From Beroe ovata (taxonomy: Eukaryota > Ctenophora > Nuda > Beroida > Beroidae), in assembly GCA_946803715.1 (NCBI GenBank), contig CAMPET010000008.1, forward strand, positions 161,843 to 183,062: a DNA stretch of 21,220 nt. Direction: 5' to 3'. Below the pieces are notes generated by a model that made no database searches, was not told the origin of the DNA, and worked only from the letters and a program-made list of their open reading frames with translations. Made by a program: the position numbers and the translations under genes. Shown one piece after another: positions 8,442 to 18,012 of the stretch (positions are counted from its first letter, which is position 1; every line of letters begins with the position of its first letter).

Positions 8442-10641
8442 ATTCCATAATTCTTGAGGCACAGACATAATTCAGAGATCGAGACATGAGAACGTGAAAA
8501 AGCGAGGGGGTAAAGAGAAACTTCCAAAAAGGACAAATAAGGAAGACGGTGTATGTGTGTGTGTGGAATGTGTCATAGGTAATAACTACGGATTGAGTAG
8601 CAGGGGATGAATCACCCGCTAGACTATGGTACAGGGTGGGAATAAGGTGACAATGGTGTAATCTTCCCCAGCACATATTATTTTCATCTAAAAACTGCGT
8701 TTTAATGGATTAGCTCACTCTGAGATTGTTCAATATTCATGCGACACAGACGGTCCAGACGCCAGACGGTGTTTTCAGATATGACTGGTAACTGGATGAG
8801 CAGTAACCATGATATCCTGCTACTTTTCATCAAGGAAATAGTGTCTTCAGTGATTTGGATAGAGGTCATGATCAATGATCACCCATTACCACTTTACCAT
8901 GCCGTACAGTGCAGAGGCCACTTGTGTGGGAAAACGTACGTGACACAGTGATACACGTGTTGAAGTGATGACGGTAAGGAAACTGTACAATTTCGTGTAT
9001 ATAATGTATAATCTTATGTATTATACACAAAATACTATACCCTTAAAATAACTACCTAAAAGTTTCCATTATTTACCTATTATAGAAGTCTAGGTACCTA
9101 TTATAGTCAAAAACAATTGAAATTGTTTGGGTTTCGCAGCCACTTAGTAGTTCCCCTTAAATACTGTGATAAGTATGAGCTTAGTTCCTTGCTCATCCGT
9201 GGCGGTGTCATTTCGTTGCAAGAACTCACCTCGAANATCTAGAGATAACCTTCCCAACCTTATAGCACAGCTAGTGCAGCTTAAAATAAATGTAATACAT
9301 ACTGGAAGTGTAAATAACGTCACCAAGTTTGACAGGGCGTGCCTATATAGTACAACACGACTGAAGGGTGTGGTATTGCGCGCGGCACTATCGATTATAG
9401 TGAGGTATAGTGTTATGTCCATTGTCCACCTTTATCAAACAATTGATAGGAACCTTGGTTGAGAAAATCGATTGGATTGGTACTCCTTCACTAATTGCTC
9501 TATAATATGGCAGTGTGTTAGCTGAACCTACCAACCTAGGTCTAGGAGTATATTACTGACTAATATCACGGTTATTTTAAGCAACATCGGTTCCGCACTC
9601 TACAATATCATGACTCACTACTGAACTTATATTGTTAACAATGTTATCAAGGTACGATAAACTATAGTTTACTAAAAAAGTAGAGAACAATCATAGTTTA
9701 TCGTTACATACACGGAATAATAATATGGCGCTAGATATATAGGTACATCATGTACTGGAATACAGAATGTATCGAGTTATTAACAAGCTGGTACCGAGTT
9801 TAGGGCAATTGTACCAGGTCCATCCCCATAGACAATTAACAGCATGCAGTACGATAACAGCTGGATACCAGGTAAAATAAATTCTTACAAAACCTAAATG
9901 CTTCCCCGTCCACTGTTCAGGTATAGGTAACTCGGGAATAACTCAATACAGGCAAATTATTGGGAACTTGGTTGCAAGAAACTGCATTACCCTCAATTTA
10001 GATCAGTGACTTATAATGCCCCCAGAAGTTTTTGGGTAAATTGACGATTCATTCCTAGGCAGAGCTGAAAACTGAGATACAAACCTTATTTGAGCAGTAA
10101 ATTGTGTACGCAATACCCACGAATTTAACTTCAACTACATAAAACTTAGTCTTGTCAGTACTCAGTTGTCAGATGTCATGGCTAATAATGACTTTGTCCA
10201 AATATGAAATGACACACATGCATCTGGGCTTCATGATAGTCTACACTTACACTATAAAGACGTGTACACGGAACTATCCATTTTGTCTGGTTTTTGCCCA
10301 AAGGGTGACCCAGCGACACCTCTTCAATCTTCACCCCCTTCTGCCCGTTTTGAACCCCAAGTTTCATCCTCTTACTGTAGAAAGGGGGAACAGGGTGAAA
10401 AGGGAGCAAAATGGGGGCGTCGGCGGCGCCTATCATTCTGTCAAAAATTTTCGTTTTCTCTTACTCAGTAGGTAGCTAATTGGTGACCAAAATGAAATAA
10501 TAAGAGATGTCAGCACACTATTATATAACTGAATGAATCGTGCTTTCATTCAATAGAAACAATGTCGTTTTGAAGACAATTGAAAAATGAAATTCTTTTC
10601 TAAAGTGTGACTATCAGGTGATCCTTTTGTTTGGTGAGCGA
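8442..10641. other. Intergenic region between ADAM and GPCR promoters
   Basis: No recognisable protein. Plus-strand frames at 8739-8951 (70 codons) and 9166-9462 (98 codons, crossing an N at 9236) have ATG and stop but no family features. A short CAATTGAAATTG hairpin lies near 9110-9127, and a purine-rich GGGGAACAGGGTGAAAAGGG stretch near 10383-10402. The latter makes a brief collagen-like Gly-X-Y reading that I do not trust. Confidence 0.5.
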
Positions 10642-10677
10642 TATATAAACCTTATTAATTTCAAAATTGTTTCAGTT
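10642..10677 (+). promoter_or_regulatory. TATA box plus initiator for the GPCR gene
   Basis: TATATAAA at 10642-10649 is followed by the initiator-like TCAGTT at 10672-10677. From the first TATA base to the initiator A (10674) is 32 bases, the usual TATA-to-start spacing. This would give a 5' UTR of about 117 bases before the ATG at 10791. Based on motif and spacing only. Confidence 0.5.
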
Positions 10678-10690
10678 TTCACTTTTCAAG

Positions 10691-10753
10691 AAGCTGAGTA
10701 GAGCTGACCCCGCATGATAGGGCGGGACTCTCTCTTCTTACAAAGCTGAGTAG
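10691..10753 (+). repeat. 11-bp direct repeat in the GPCR 5' leader
   Basis: AAGCTGAGTAG occurs at 10691-10701 and again at 10743-10753, each preceded by a pyrimidine-rich tract ending in AAG. Both copies lie between the putative start site and the ATG. They resemble duplicated 3' splice acceptors, so an unspliced leader is not guaranteed. Confidence 0.5.
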
Positions 10754-10790
10754 CAGCTGCTGGAAGACACGGTAGTGCACATCCACTGCA

Positions 10791-13118
10791 ATGTTCTTCT
10801 CTCCAATCCTTCTCTCATCAGTAATCATGATGTTAGTATCATCTCAGAGGACAGTATACACTCTAGGTACCAAGCACGAACATTTGCTAAAAGATGAATC
10901 ATTCGACCGAAACGGAAATTTGTGCATGAAGATTCTTCGCAACATGATGCCAGCGAAATCGATATGGATCCTACAGAACGGTCAGACCCATTTCTACGAA
11001 ATTATAGATCCATTTGCATCGGAGACTGCCCCAACACCAGAGTCAATCCCGGTACAGACTGACACAGCACAGTGTGAGATGTGGACGGACAAGCTCTACC
11101 TCATGACTAGTTTTGATGTGACCACTCCTGACCGAGTTGGATTTGACACAAGGAGTCTGGACTACTATGATGAGTACAGGACGTGCAGTATTGCAGAGTC
11201 CAGAGTGTGTGATGGGAAGAGTGATTGTCTGTCGGATGAGTGCTCATGCCCCACCACTAGAGTCATGAGGTGCCCTGGTGGTGAGGGATGTGTTGCTTTT
11301 GACAACATTTGTGATGGATTTTCCAACTGTCCTGACGGAAGTGATGAGTGTCTGTGTGAGGATACTATCCAGGTTACTTGTTCGAATGAACCGATGTTCT
11401 GCGTGTCTCAGAAGGAGTTTTGTATAATCATGGTAAAATATCGACCATTGTTTGAAACACTGATTAATTGTACAGTAAAGTATCCCAGGGTTGGTTCAAG
11501 TGATTGCGATGAGGTAGAGAATTACTTTCTGCAAATTACAGGGTTTCACTATTTCGCTGATAGAAATCCCATATTCGGCTGTATGAACGAAATGCTATTC
11601 AACCTTGACACTATTTCGCTACCCAAATCAGCAGAAGAATACTGTCTAAAAGAGTGCATCAATAACATGACGGAAAAATGGATTCACCTCTGCAGTCACT
11701 TCAAAATGAACGATATGGCTGGCTTCGTATTTAGCTGTGAAATTGCCAACAGTTCGGGTGTTGAAATCACGGCCCCAAAGTTCTGTGACGGTCTGATGGA
11801 CTGTGAGAACGGTGCTGATGAGCTGAGCTGCCTGGGAAGATTTTACTGCAGCACTGATGTAGGGTCTCAATTTTGGATACCAGTCAGTCAGGAGTGTGAC
11901 AACGTGAAAAACTGTGCTAATGGCAGAGATGAATGTAATTGTGTATCTGGGGCTAAAGTGTCTTCTCAAAGATTGATAAAGTCCAGAGGCTCGCTCATCA
12001 CAATTCTCGTATTTGGGGTCATAGTCATTTTACTGAACATCCAAGTTGCCTACTCTATCGTGAATAACGTCACACAAGCAAAAGCGGGCCGAATTGACAA
12101 GTTACTTCGTTTGAAGATATGCTTCTACGACTTCCTGATGGGTGTCTACATGGTGGCCATAGTGATAGTTTCCATAGTGCTTGAGTCGAAGGGTCCATAC
12201 TGTGAGCATGATGATACATGGAGAGGAAGCATGGCATGCTCGGTACTGGGATTCATATTCTCCATATCATCTCACGGGTCTCTGCTCATCATCTCATTCA
12301 TGAGTCTTATCAGGTGCATCAAGTGTACACTCGCATTCGTTGACTTGTCCATGAGGTTGGTTGTCTCTGTGTCTGTATCATTGTCTGTCCTGAATATCGT
12401 TCATGCTGTGGTTCCGATACTACCAATCACTCCACTGGCTAACTACTTTAGAACCGCCATCATTATCTCACGGTTAGGCGACAACCCATTTTTCGCTTAC
12501 GGAGGAAACTTAAATCTATCTCATCTTCATCAAATCCACAAAACCTTCTACGATACGCAGCCAAGTACAGACATCCACGAGGTGTTGAAAAACCTACAAA
12601 ACATCACAAACTACCCTGGTATATTCGACGTTACCGACATCAATTACTATGGCAACACGCCTTTCTGCATCTGGAATTTATTCAAAAACGAATCAAACTT
12701 CCAGGTGTACAAAGGATCATACTGTGTGTTCTTATTGATATTCCTGGCGATAGTCTCTACATCTTACTTAGTCATCCTGAAAGAAATCCGGAAGTCGAGT
12801 GAAGCTGTAGGTGGGGGAGGGGGAGCAAGAGAGAATGCATCTCTGACTGTCAAAGTGTCACTCATGATAGGATCCCAGCTGGCTGCTTGGCTCTCCTTGA
12901 TCATCACTGCACTCTACTTCATGATTTCCAACTCTAGTCCTAACTCCTTGGTGTTTGAGGCATTTGGATTGATTGTTATTCCAGCTAACAGTTTTCTAAA
13001 CCCCTTGTTTTACAGCGAGCTGTACGATTATCTAGCCCAGCTTCTATCGCAACAATGGCGCAACTTGGTGTCCATGTTTCACAGCAACGGACAGGTCAAA
13101 CCACGCGACGAGAACTAG
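10791..13118 (+). CDS. Intronless LDLa-repeat rhodopsin-type GPCR (LGR/RXFP-like core)
   Basis: A 775-residue plasma-membrane receptor in one uninterrupted frame. It starts with a signal peptide (about 1-19). The ectodomain (20-398) has two LDLa cores near 132-151 (CDGKSDC) and 153-189 (CDGFSNCPDGSDEC, with the full calcium-binding acidic set), a unique Cys-containing middle (195-310), then two degenerate LDLa cores near 316-347 and 353-384. Seven helices follow: about 400-424, 441-464, 481-508, 522-545, 641-664, 686-712, 718-742. LGR/RXFP-like marks are YDFLMGVYM in TM2 (D447), the W477...C483 pair before TM3, PFCIWNLF in loop 2 (C626), and PANSFLNPLFY in TM7 (the NPxxY site). TM3 ends LIRC instead of DRY. 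Loop 2 is long (about 95 residues, with several N-x-S/T sites). ICL3 carries a five-glycine run. No leucine-rich repeats are visible, unlike RXFP1/2. Ligand unknown. Confidence 0.93.
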   Translation: MFFSPILLSSVIMMLVSSQRTVYTLGTKHEHLLKDESFDRNGNLCMKILRNMMPAKSIWILQNGQTHFYEIIDPFASETAPTPESIPVQTDTAQCEMWTDKLYLMTSFDVTTPDRVGFDTRSLDYYDEYRTCSIAESRVCDGKSDCLSDECSCPTTRVMRCPGGEGCVAFDNICDGFSNCPDGSDECLCEDTIQVTCSNEPMFCVSQKEFCIIMVKYRPLFETLINCTVKYPRVGSSDCDEVENYFLQITGFHYFADRNPIFGCMNEMLFNLDTISLPKSAEEYCLKECINNMTEKWIHLCSHFKMNDMAGFVFSCEIANSSGVEITAPKFCDGLMDCENGADELSCLGRFYCSTDVGSQFWIPVSQECDNVKNCANGRDECNCVSGAKVSSQRLIKSRGSLITILVFGVIVILLNIQVAYSIVNNVTQAKAGRIDKLLRLKICFYDFLMGVYMVAIVIVSIVLESKGPYCEHDDTWRGSMACSVLGFIFSISSHGSLLIISFMSLIRCIKCTLAFVDLSMRLVVSVSVSLSVLNIVHAVVPILPITPLANYFRTAIIISRLGDNPFFAYGGNLNLSHLHQIHKTFYDTQPSTDIHEVLKNLQNITNYPGIFDVTDINYYGNTPFCIWNLFKNESNFQVYKGSYCVFLLIFLAIVSTSYLVILKEIRKSSEAVGGGGGARENASLTVKVSLMIGSQLAAWLSLIITALYFMISNSSPNSLVFEAFGLIVIPANSFLNPLFYSELYDYLAQLLSQQWRNLVSMFHSNGQVKPRDEN

Positions 13119-13124
13119 AATCAC

Positions 13125-13196
13125 TACAAACTCTCCAGAGACAGCAACAAACTGTCATAGAAAGTTACAAACTGTTATAGACAGTTGTAGTTTGTA
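13125..13196 (+). repeat. Nested inverted repeats in the GPCR 3' UTR
   Basis: Outer arms TACAAACT (13125-13132) and AGTTTGTA (13189-13196) enclose inner arms AACTGTC (13150-13156) and GACAGTT (13180-13186). The transcript could fold into a two-tier hairpin immediately after the stop codon. Short arms, so possibly chance. Confidence 0.35.
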
Positions 13197-13262
13197 CTAT
13201 AGCTGCCAGTTTTATTACTTGGATTTAAATGTCACGGAAATAGGTACCTAATTCTGTTATTT

Positions 13263-13268
13263 AATAAA
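13263..13268 (+). terminator. Polyadenylation signal of the GPCR gene
   Basis: AATAAA about 145 bases after the stop codon; the only such hexamer close downstream of the GPCR frame, and a plausible cleavage signal. Confidence 0.6.
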
Positions 13269-13744
13269 AGCTGCTTTGATGTGGGTATACCTGATGTATA
13301 GCAAGCTATTCGTAGATTCGAAAATGTCTGTTGAATAGTAGCTGGTATGTGTTGACTTTAATTAATGTATGATCACAATATCGTCATAAAATGTCATTAG
13401 TAGTCATATGTTTCTGTCCAGTTTCATATCAACAGTTTTTGTAGAAAAACTTTTAAGAATTGCTTATTTGTTAATCGTACTTTCTTGTAACTCCTTTCTT
13501 CTTGTCTGATCATAAGATAGCTATAATTTTTTTGGTAGACTTTTGGGTTGGAGTCCTTAGTTAGATTCAAGCTTCAATACCTAAAGCTCATAGTACATGT
13601 TGGTCTCGCCACTTTGGTAGTTGACTTGGTAATAGGGAAACACATTAAATATAAGTTGAGCTGAATATTGGCTGCTGTCACGGTAGGTAGGTTGGTTACT
13701 CCGTGTCATGACGAAACACCCAATTAGCAGTATACGTGTCATAG

Positions 13745-13772
13745 TCGTATTGTGCACAACTGCACAATACGA
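13745..13772. repeat. Perfect 12-bp hairpin with CAAC loop
   Basis: TCGTATTGTGCA (13745-13756), loop CAAC, TGCACAATACGA (13761-13772): a perfect stem of 12 pairs. It lies about 480 bases past the GPCR poly(A) signal. Too short for a microRNA precursor on its own. Confidence 0.6.
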
Positions 13773-13836
13773 TTACAGCTAGGGGTGTGTCACAGCATAA
13801 TGATAGCAGGAACTTGGGAGAAACTTGGGATTTGAT

Positions 13837-13923
13837 TCACACACAAGCACACACACACACACAATCACACACACACACACACACAAAAACTAAAAAAAAA
13901 AAGAAAGATAAAAGANACAAACA

Positions 13924-13955
<32 letters not shown>
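13837..13955. repeat. (CA)n microsatellites flanking an A-rich tract and an N
   Basis: (CA) tracts at about 13837-13885 and 13920-13955 surround an A-rich segment and a single N at 13916, probably an assembly join within one long repeat. Confidence 0.9.
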
Positions 13956-14240
13956 ACTCTGCCAATAGATAATACCTGAGTGTGAGACATGGGTATTGGG
14001 TATAATAAACTTGGTTCATATTGTTGCATAATAAACTAAATTTGCAACATTTGCAAGTAACTCTATCATCCTACTTATTGAGTTCATTGCTGAGTGTAAT
14101 TATGCCAAATAAAACACAATAGCAAGGCAAAAGGATGACGTTGCATTGCCAGTGTTCATGGAATACACTGAAACAAGCTATACTCTTCTTTCATCGACAG
14201 ATAGAATATAATATGATGGTGAAGTTTCGAATAACCACCC

Positions 14241-14274
14241 ATTATTCATACACACCGATTATTCATACACACCG
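14241..14274. repeat. 17-bp perfect tandem duplication
   Basis: ATTATTCATACACACCG occurs twice head to tail (14241-14257, 14258-14274). Confidence 0.9.
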
Positions 14275-14381
14275 ATTACAATTGTACAGGTGATGAAGAG
14301 CATCCGAACACACCATTATCCATGTTTGATAGCTAGACGTGTCCAATCAACGCAGTACCTATTGCCTGGTGGTTTGCTTGT

Positions 14382-14402
14382 CTTTGTGTGTGTGTGTGTG
14401 TA
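14382..14402. repeat. (GT)n microsatellite
   Basis: About ten GT units in intergenic sequence. Confidence 0.9.
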
Positions 14403-14523
14403 ACACTCTATGGTTCTAGGTTGTTCCGACAAGCTTCACACCACGTGTTACTACTGAGTACTGAGTGTGTTGTGAAGGTGTAAAATTTGCATCTAACACA
14501 CTTGTAGAGTACATGAGCTGAAA

Positions 14524-15900
14524 CTAGAAAGCCGATTCGGCGACGATTTCAAAGTAGAGGAAGATGCTGGGAATAGGAACTGTAACCGGAGAGATTTCTG
14601 AATTTCTCACGATTTGCTTCGTTTTGCAGTCCCGTGAAGGAGGACTTGACAGTCCTTTGCAGTGTTACTCATGCCAATGAGAAGCACAAGTGCTCTGCAG
14701 TCATCATATCAGAACGGTAAATCTCCGAATATCCAATAAATGTGTGCACATGTTCAAATCTGCATATGATAAACCGGATACTGTATGCACAAACATATGA
14801 CAAGCTGTACTACAGTCATGTCGACACCCGTGTTGGTTATCACAGAGACAAGGTAACAATGACGTCATAACTGCATCATGTCACTTCATACACACTCGCG
14901 AGCGAGCTATTGAGCAAGGACTTTCGGTGTAAGAAGCTACCGAACCCAACACTCAGTTCTGAGTAATACTTAATTCTGAGTTAGTTACATAAGAAATTAT
15001 AGTCATTTGAAGTGGATCAAAACTAAACCAACTCAAGTCAACACATAGGTAGATTTTTCGAGCAACAATCGATACAGTAAGAGACACTTGACATGCTGAA
15101 AATAAATATACATGTGTCCTAGGTATGGACAATCGGTACGAAACACTCTTATGTTAAATATAAGCAGCACTCTATGTTTAAAAAGTGTCCATAATAGTAG
15201 AAAAAGCCAGGAAGGAGATGTGAAAGTTAAAACCTGGTAAGTGAGATGTCCTTCATGAACAGTATGTTGTGATTACCCAACTACTGAATTAGCTATATTG
15301 TCAGTGTGGCCGAGATGAGTTACGCACGATCACCGAGTCATAGGTGACCAATTTGCATGTGTATTAGAGTATAATGCATTTCATGCAAATTACCAGTATC
15401 CGTGAAATATGAACATCTTACCTAGTAGAGTCATTATATATCCATATTTTTCTATGATACTAATTAGTCAGTCACAAACACACACGACACTCACCTCAGC
15501 AGAATTCTGACACGCGTTAAACATAATATGCACAGTGCACATACATTCATTACACACATTCACATACATAGAGATGTGCTTGAATTCCTACAACGTTAAC
15601 ATAAAAGATTCATGTGTCATGACAGTGAATCCACATTATAACAGCTGTGTGCAACACATATCATATCTGTGTGTGAGGGATACTAGTAAAGGGGAAACCT
15701 CGCAATCACCATAGTGTCACTACATCTCTAGTCAAGAGGTCTGGGTACAGAAATTTGATCTTGGATATATCATTGGACAACCCACTGGGTTCGTCTCTTG
15801 ACAGAGGCAATGTATGAATTAATAAAACGGTCATAATATGAACTATGAAAGTTTGTATATAAGCAATCCCCTGATAACTCCCTAGTCCCTTGCTAAGCCC
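14524..15900 (-). CDS. Weak multi-exon gene model, product unknown
   Basis: Segments in transcript order: about 15718-15900, 15495-15587, 15422-15459, 14611-14694, 14524-14566 (stop TAG at 14526-14524). Most have good splice signals: acceptor TTTTTCAG before 15900, donors GTGAGT after 15495 and GTAAGA after 15422. The phases join (0, 0, 2, 2), with peptides such as NVCNECMCTVHIMFNACQ and LLIGMSNTAKDCQVLLHG. Against it: two implied introns are only about 35 and 44 bases, far shorter than in the ADAM or PSME3 genes; the first donor (GTAGTG) is poor; and no family is recognised. It could be chance in AT-rich DNA. Confidence 0.2.
14630..14720 (+). CDS. Alternative plus-strand terminal exon, product unknown
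   Basis: A strong acceptor (TTCGTTTTGCAG) precedes an open 29-codon segment containing KEDLTVLCSVTHANEKHKC and ending at TAA (14718-14720). AATAAA follows at 14734-14739. It overlaps the minus-strand candidate exon 14611-14694, so at most one is likely real. No upstream partner exon was identified. Confidence 0.15.
14860..14867. promoter_or_regulatory. Isolated consensus CRE
   Basis: TGACGTCA, a perfect 8-bp palindrome, in otherwise gene-poor sequence. An 8-mer can arise by chance. Confidence 0.25.
15350..15391. promoter_or_regulatory. Inverted pair of POU octamer motifs
   Basis: ATTTGCAT (15351-15358) and ATGCAAAT (15383-15390), the canonical octamer in opposite orientations, lie within perfect 10-bp inverted arms AATTTGCATG and CATGCAAATT. 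Suggestive of a POU-factor element; no gene nearby is certain. Confidence 0.3.
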
Positions 15901-16935
15901 CTGAAAAATGGACAGACACAAGGAAACCTGTGATCAGCCACTCTTTTTTGGTGCAACAAGATATCTGTAAATTAAATTATACAAGTTTGAATGATGTGCC
16001 TACCATAACTTTTCTCAAGTCACATATAAGTGTTACGGCTGGCACAATTGCTCAATTATAAGTTGAGACAAATCATTGTGTAATGAATGAGAGCAAGGAA
16101 ATGAGCCTGTGTGATACTATATGCAATATGATATTCTAGTATATTGTACACAAAAAGGGTTTGAGAAATAATGAGAATATACCTACTAGCAATATCATAT
16201 TTGAATGAAGGTAGAAACTTCCGGCATTAAAGCCATGAATGAAGGTTAATCAACTTCCCTATCACATAATTCAACTTTACATAATAGTATAACACCTGGC
16301 TCGTGGATATGTGCCAAACAGGTCATTGCATCAAAGAGTTTAACATGTTAGCTTAATGATCATACAGCATCATACAAGTAATGGCATTTGGCTGATGAAC
16401 ATTTATAAGCCTTTTGCAATCAATAGTTATTGAAATCATATGATTAGAAAAAAATAAATAAATGAATGAATAAAAATTTTTGCCTTCAGGCAACTCTATT
16501 CTGACTAGTCATTCTTCGTAACTCTATTCATTGAATTATGTACCCACACAGGGTACTCCCACGAAGCAAAGATAAATAGATGTAAAATAGATGTAAAATA
16601 TATGTAAAGACTCATGTAAATTGAAGACTCTTCAATGAAGAGACTTATGTCTTGAAAATTATAGCGCATGGATTTCATCCCCATTGACTTTTTCCAATAC
16701 AATCCTAATACATTTACAGACTTGAACTCCAGTAAACAAAATTTGATGTGAAATAATTTGGGAATGTAACTAGTATCATGGAAATGCTTAAGATGAAGTT
16801 CAACTATGCTTCAGCTAATTATTAAACAGATATGAACGCAAAAATAATCGTATTGAACCATTACAATACATCACAAATCGAGCGGGTTAGATGCTATGAC
16901 TGTTTCATGAAATGTAAATTATTGCATATCATAAA
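15901..16935. other. AT-rich intergenic stretch
   Basis: No recognisable gene. A minus-strand frame at 16505-16702 is AT-rich and unsupported. A GTAAAATAGAT-type short tandem repeat lies at about 16578-16608. Confidence 0.5.
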
Positions 16936-16949
16936 GAATAATTTATTAT

Positions 16950-17239
16950 GGAGCGCAATGCGCGCGGTGCGCAAAGTATAATTATTCAACTGAAATAATG
17001 TTCCCACGCTGCGTGACCCAAATATATTCCGTGCGTCTCTGTGGTTTACTGGTTTGGAACCTTTTTACGACCTTTTTCTGAGATCGATCACCGAGTAAAT
17101 AAGCGGCGCGTTGTCGGGCGATGCCAGACCGCTGATGCAAGCCGCGAAGTCTGAGAATAAGTTTGCGCCGCGCGCGCGCGAAACGAAATTCTCGACAGGG
17201 TCTATCATCGATCGACAAGCGGCGCGCAACGTGTGCACA
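16950..17239. other. CpG-dense block in AT-rich DNA
   Basis: About 290 bases with many CpGs, including GCGCGCGG near 16961 and the run CCGCGCGCGCG near 17168-17178, bounded by AT-rich DNA. A minus-strand 158-codon frame (16982-17458) crosses it; its second half is arginine-rich and probably reflects the CpG composition. The 10-mer TGAAATAATG at 16991-17000 and 17240-17249 brackets most of the block. Confidence 0.5.
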
Positions 17240-17459
17240 TGAAATAATGATTATCCCACTACATACTAGAATAATAATTAATATTTTAGAATAAAAATCA
17301 TCATAGATAATCAAATAATGTGAGATGTAGATAAGCAAACATAACAATAATTCACAGGAACTTTTATGTTCTTTGCTAATCGAAATGTCCACCTCTGACC
17401 TAGTGTCAAGGAGGGTAGACCTCCAGAGTTTACTGATGGGAATTGAACAACCCCTCATG

Positions 17460-18004
17460 GACTTCTATACATGGTGAAGAGCAGCACCCTTCCTGAGGCT
17501 GGCTTTGACACTGTTTCAAACACAATGCAGAGGATAAGAGGAAACAGTCTTGCCCAGTTGATATAAATTGGCCATGGAATATCATTTTCCTGAATTTTGT
17601 CCTATATTCTGCTGCTCGCAGCCTATCTGATTTCCTATCCTATCTAATACCCATTGCACCAGCTGTCTCCTCCCTATTGTAGCCCTCCCATCCTTATTCA
17701 CTGAATCCTTCTGCCTGTACTACCAAAATTTCCCTACTAAAAATCCCACTTTTCTATCCCACCTGATTACTCATAAAAACAAAGGCAAACCCATGACAGC
17801 AATTACTTCATACCTTTAATCATCATTGCTCCATGCTCATTAACTTCCCAATGATTGCCCAAATTTGTCTTGGGTACATTACAAAGCACCCTATAAAAGC
17901 AGTACCCTATTTGCATCCCGTCATTTTCTGTACTCAAATAACATAGCCACATACAGCCTGCAAAAATTGCAGTACTAATCACTGATCAACAGATAAGATC
18001 AATC
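17460..18004. other. Pyrimidine-biased block, no accepted gene
   Basis: From about 17560 to 17900 the plus strand is strongly pyrimidine-rich (TCTCCTCCC, TTTCCTATCC). Short frames are open on both strands (plus 17473-17568; minus from about 17725 to 17430), as expected from strand-biased composition. It may be an old repeat fragment. Confidence 0.4.
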
Positions 18005-18012
18005 CTTATTTC

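Noticed and set aside
10262..10471. Collagen-like plus-strand ORF (KGEQGEKGAKWG)
   Set aside because: Only a few Gly-X-Y units in a purine-rich patch, no continuation and no splice partner; likely compositional.
11646..11969. Minus-strand 107-residue ORF
   Set aside because: Antisense shadow of the GPCR coding sequence.
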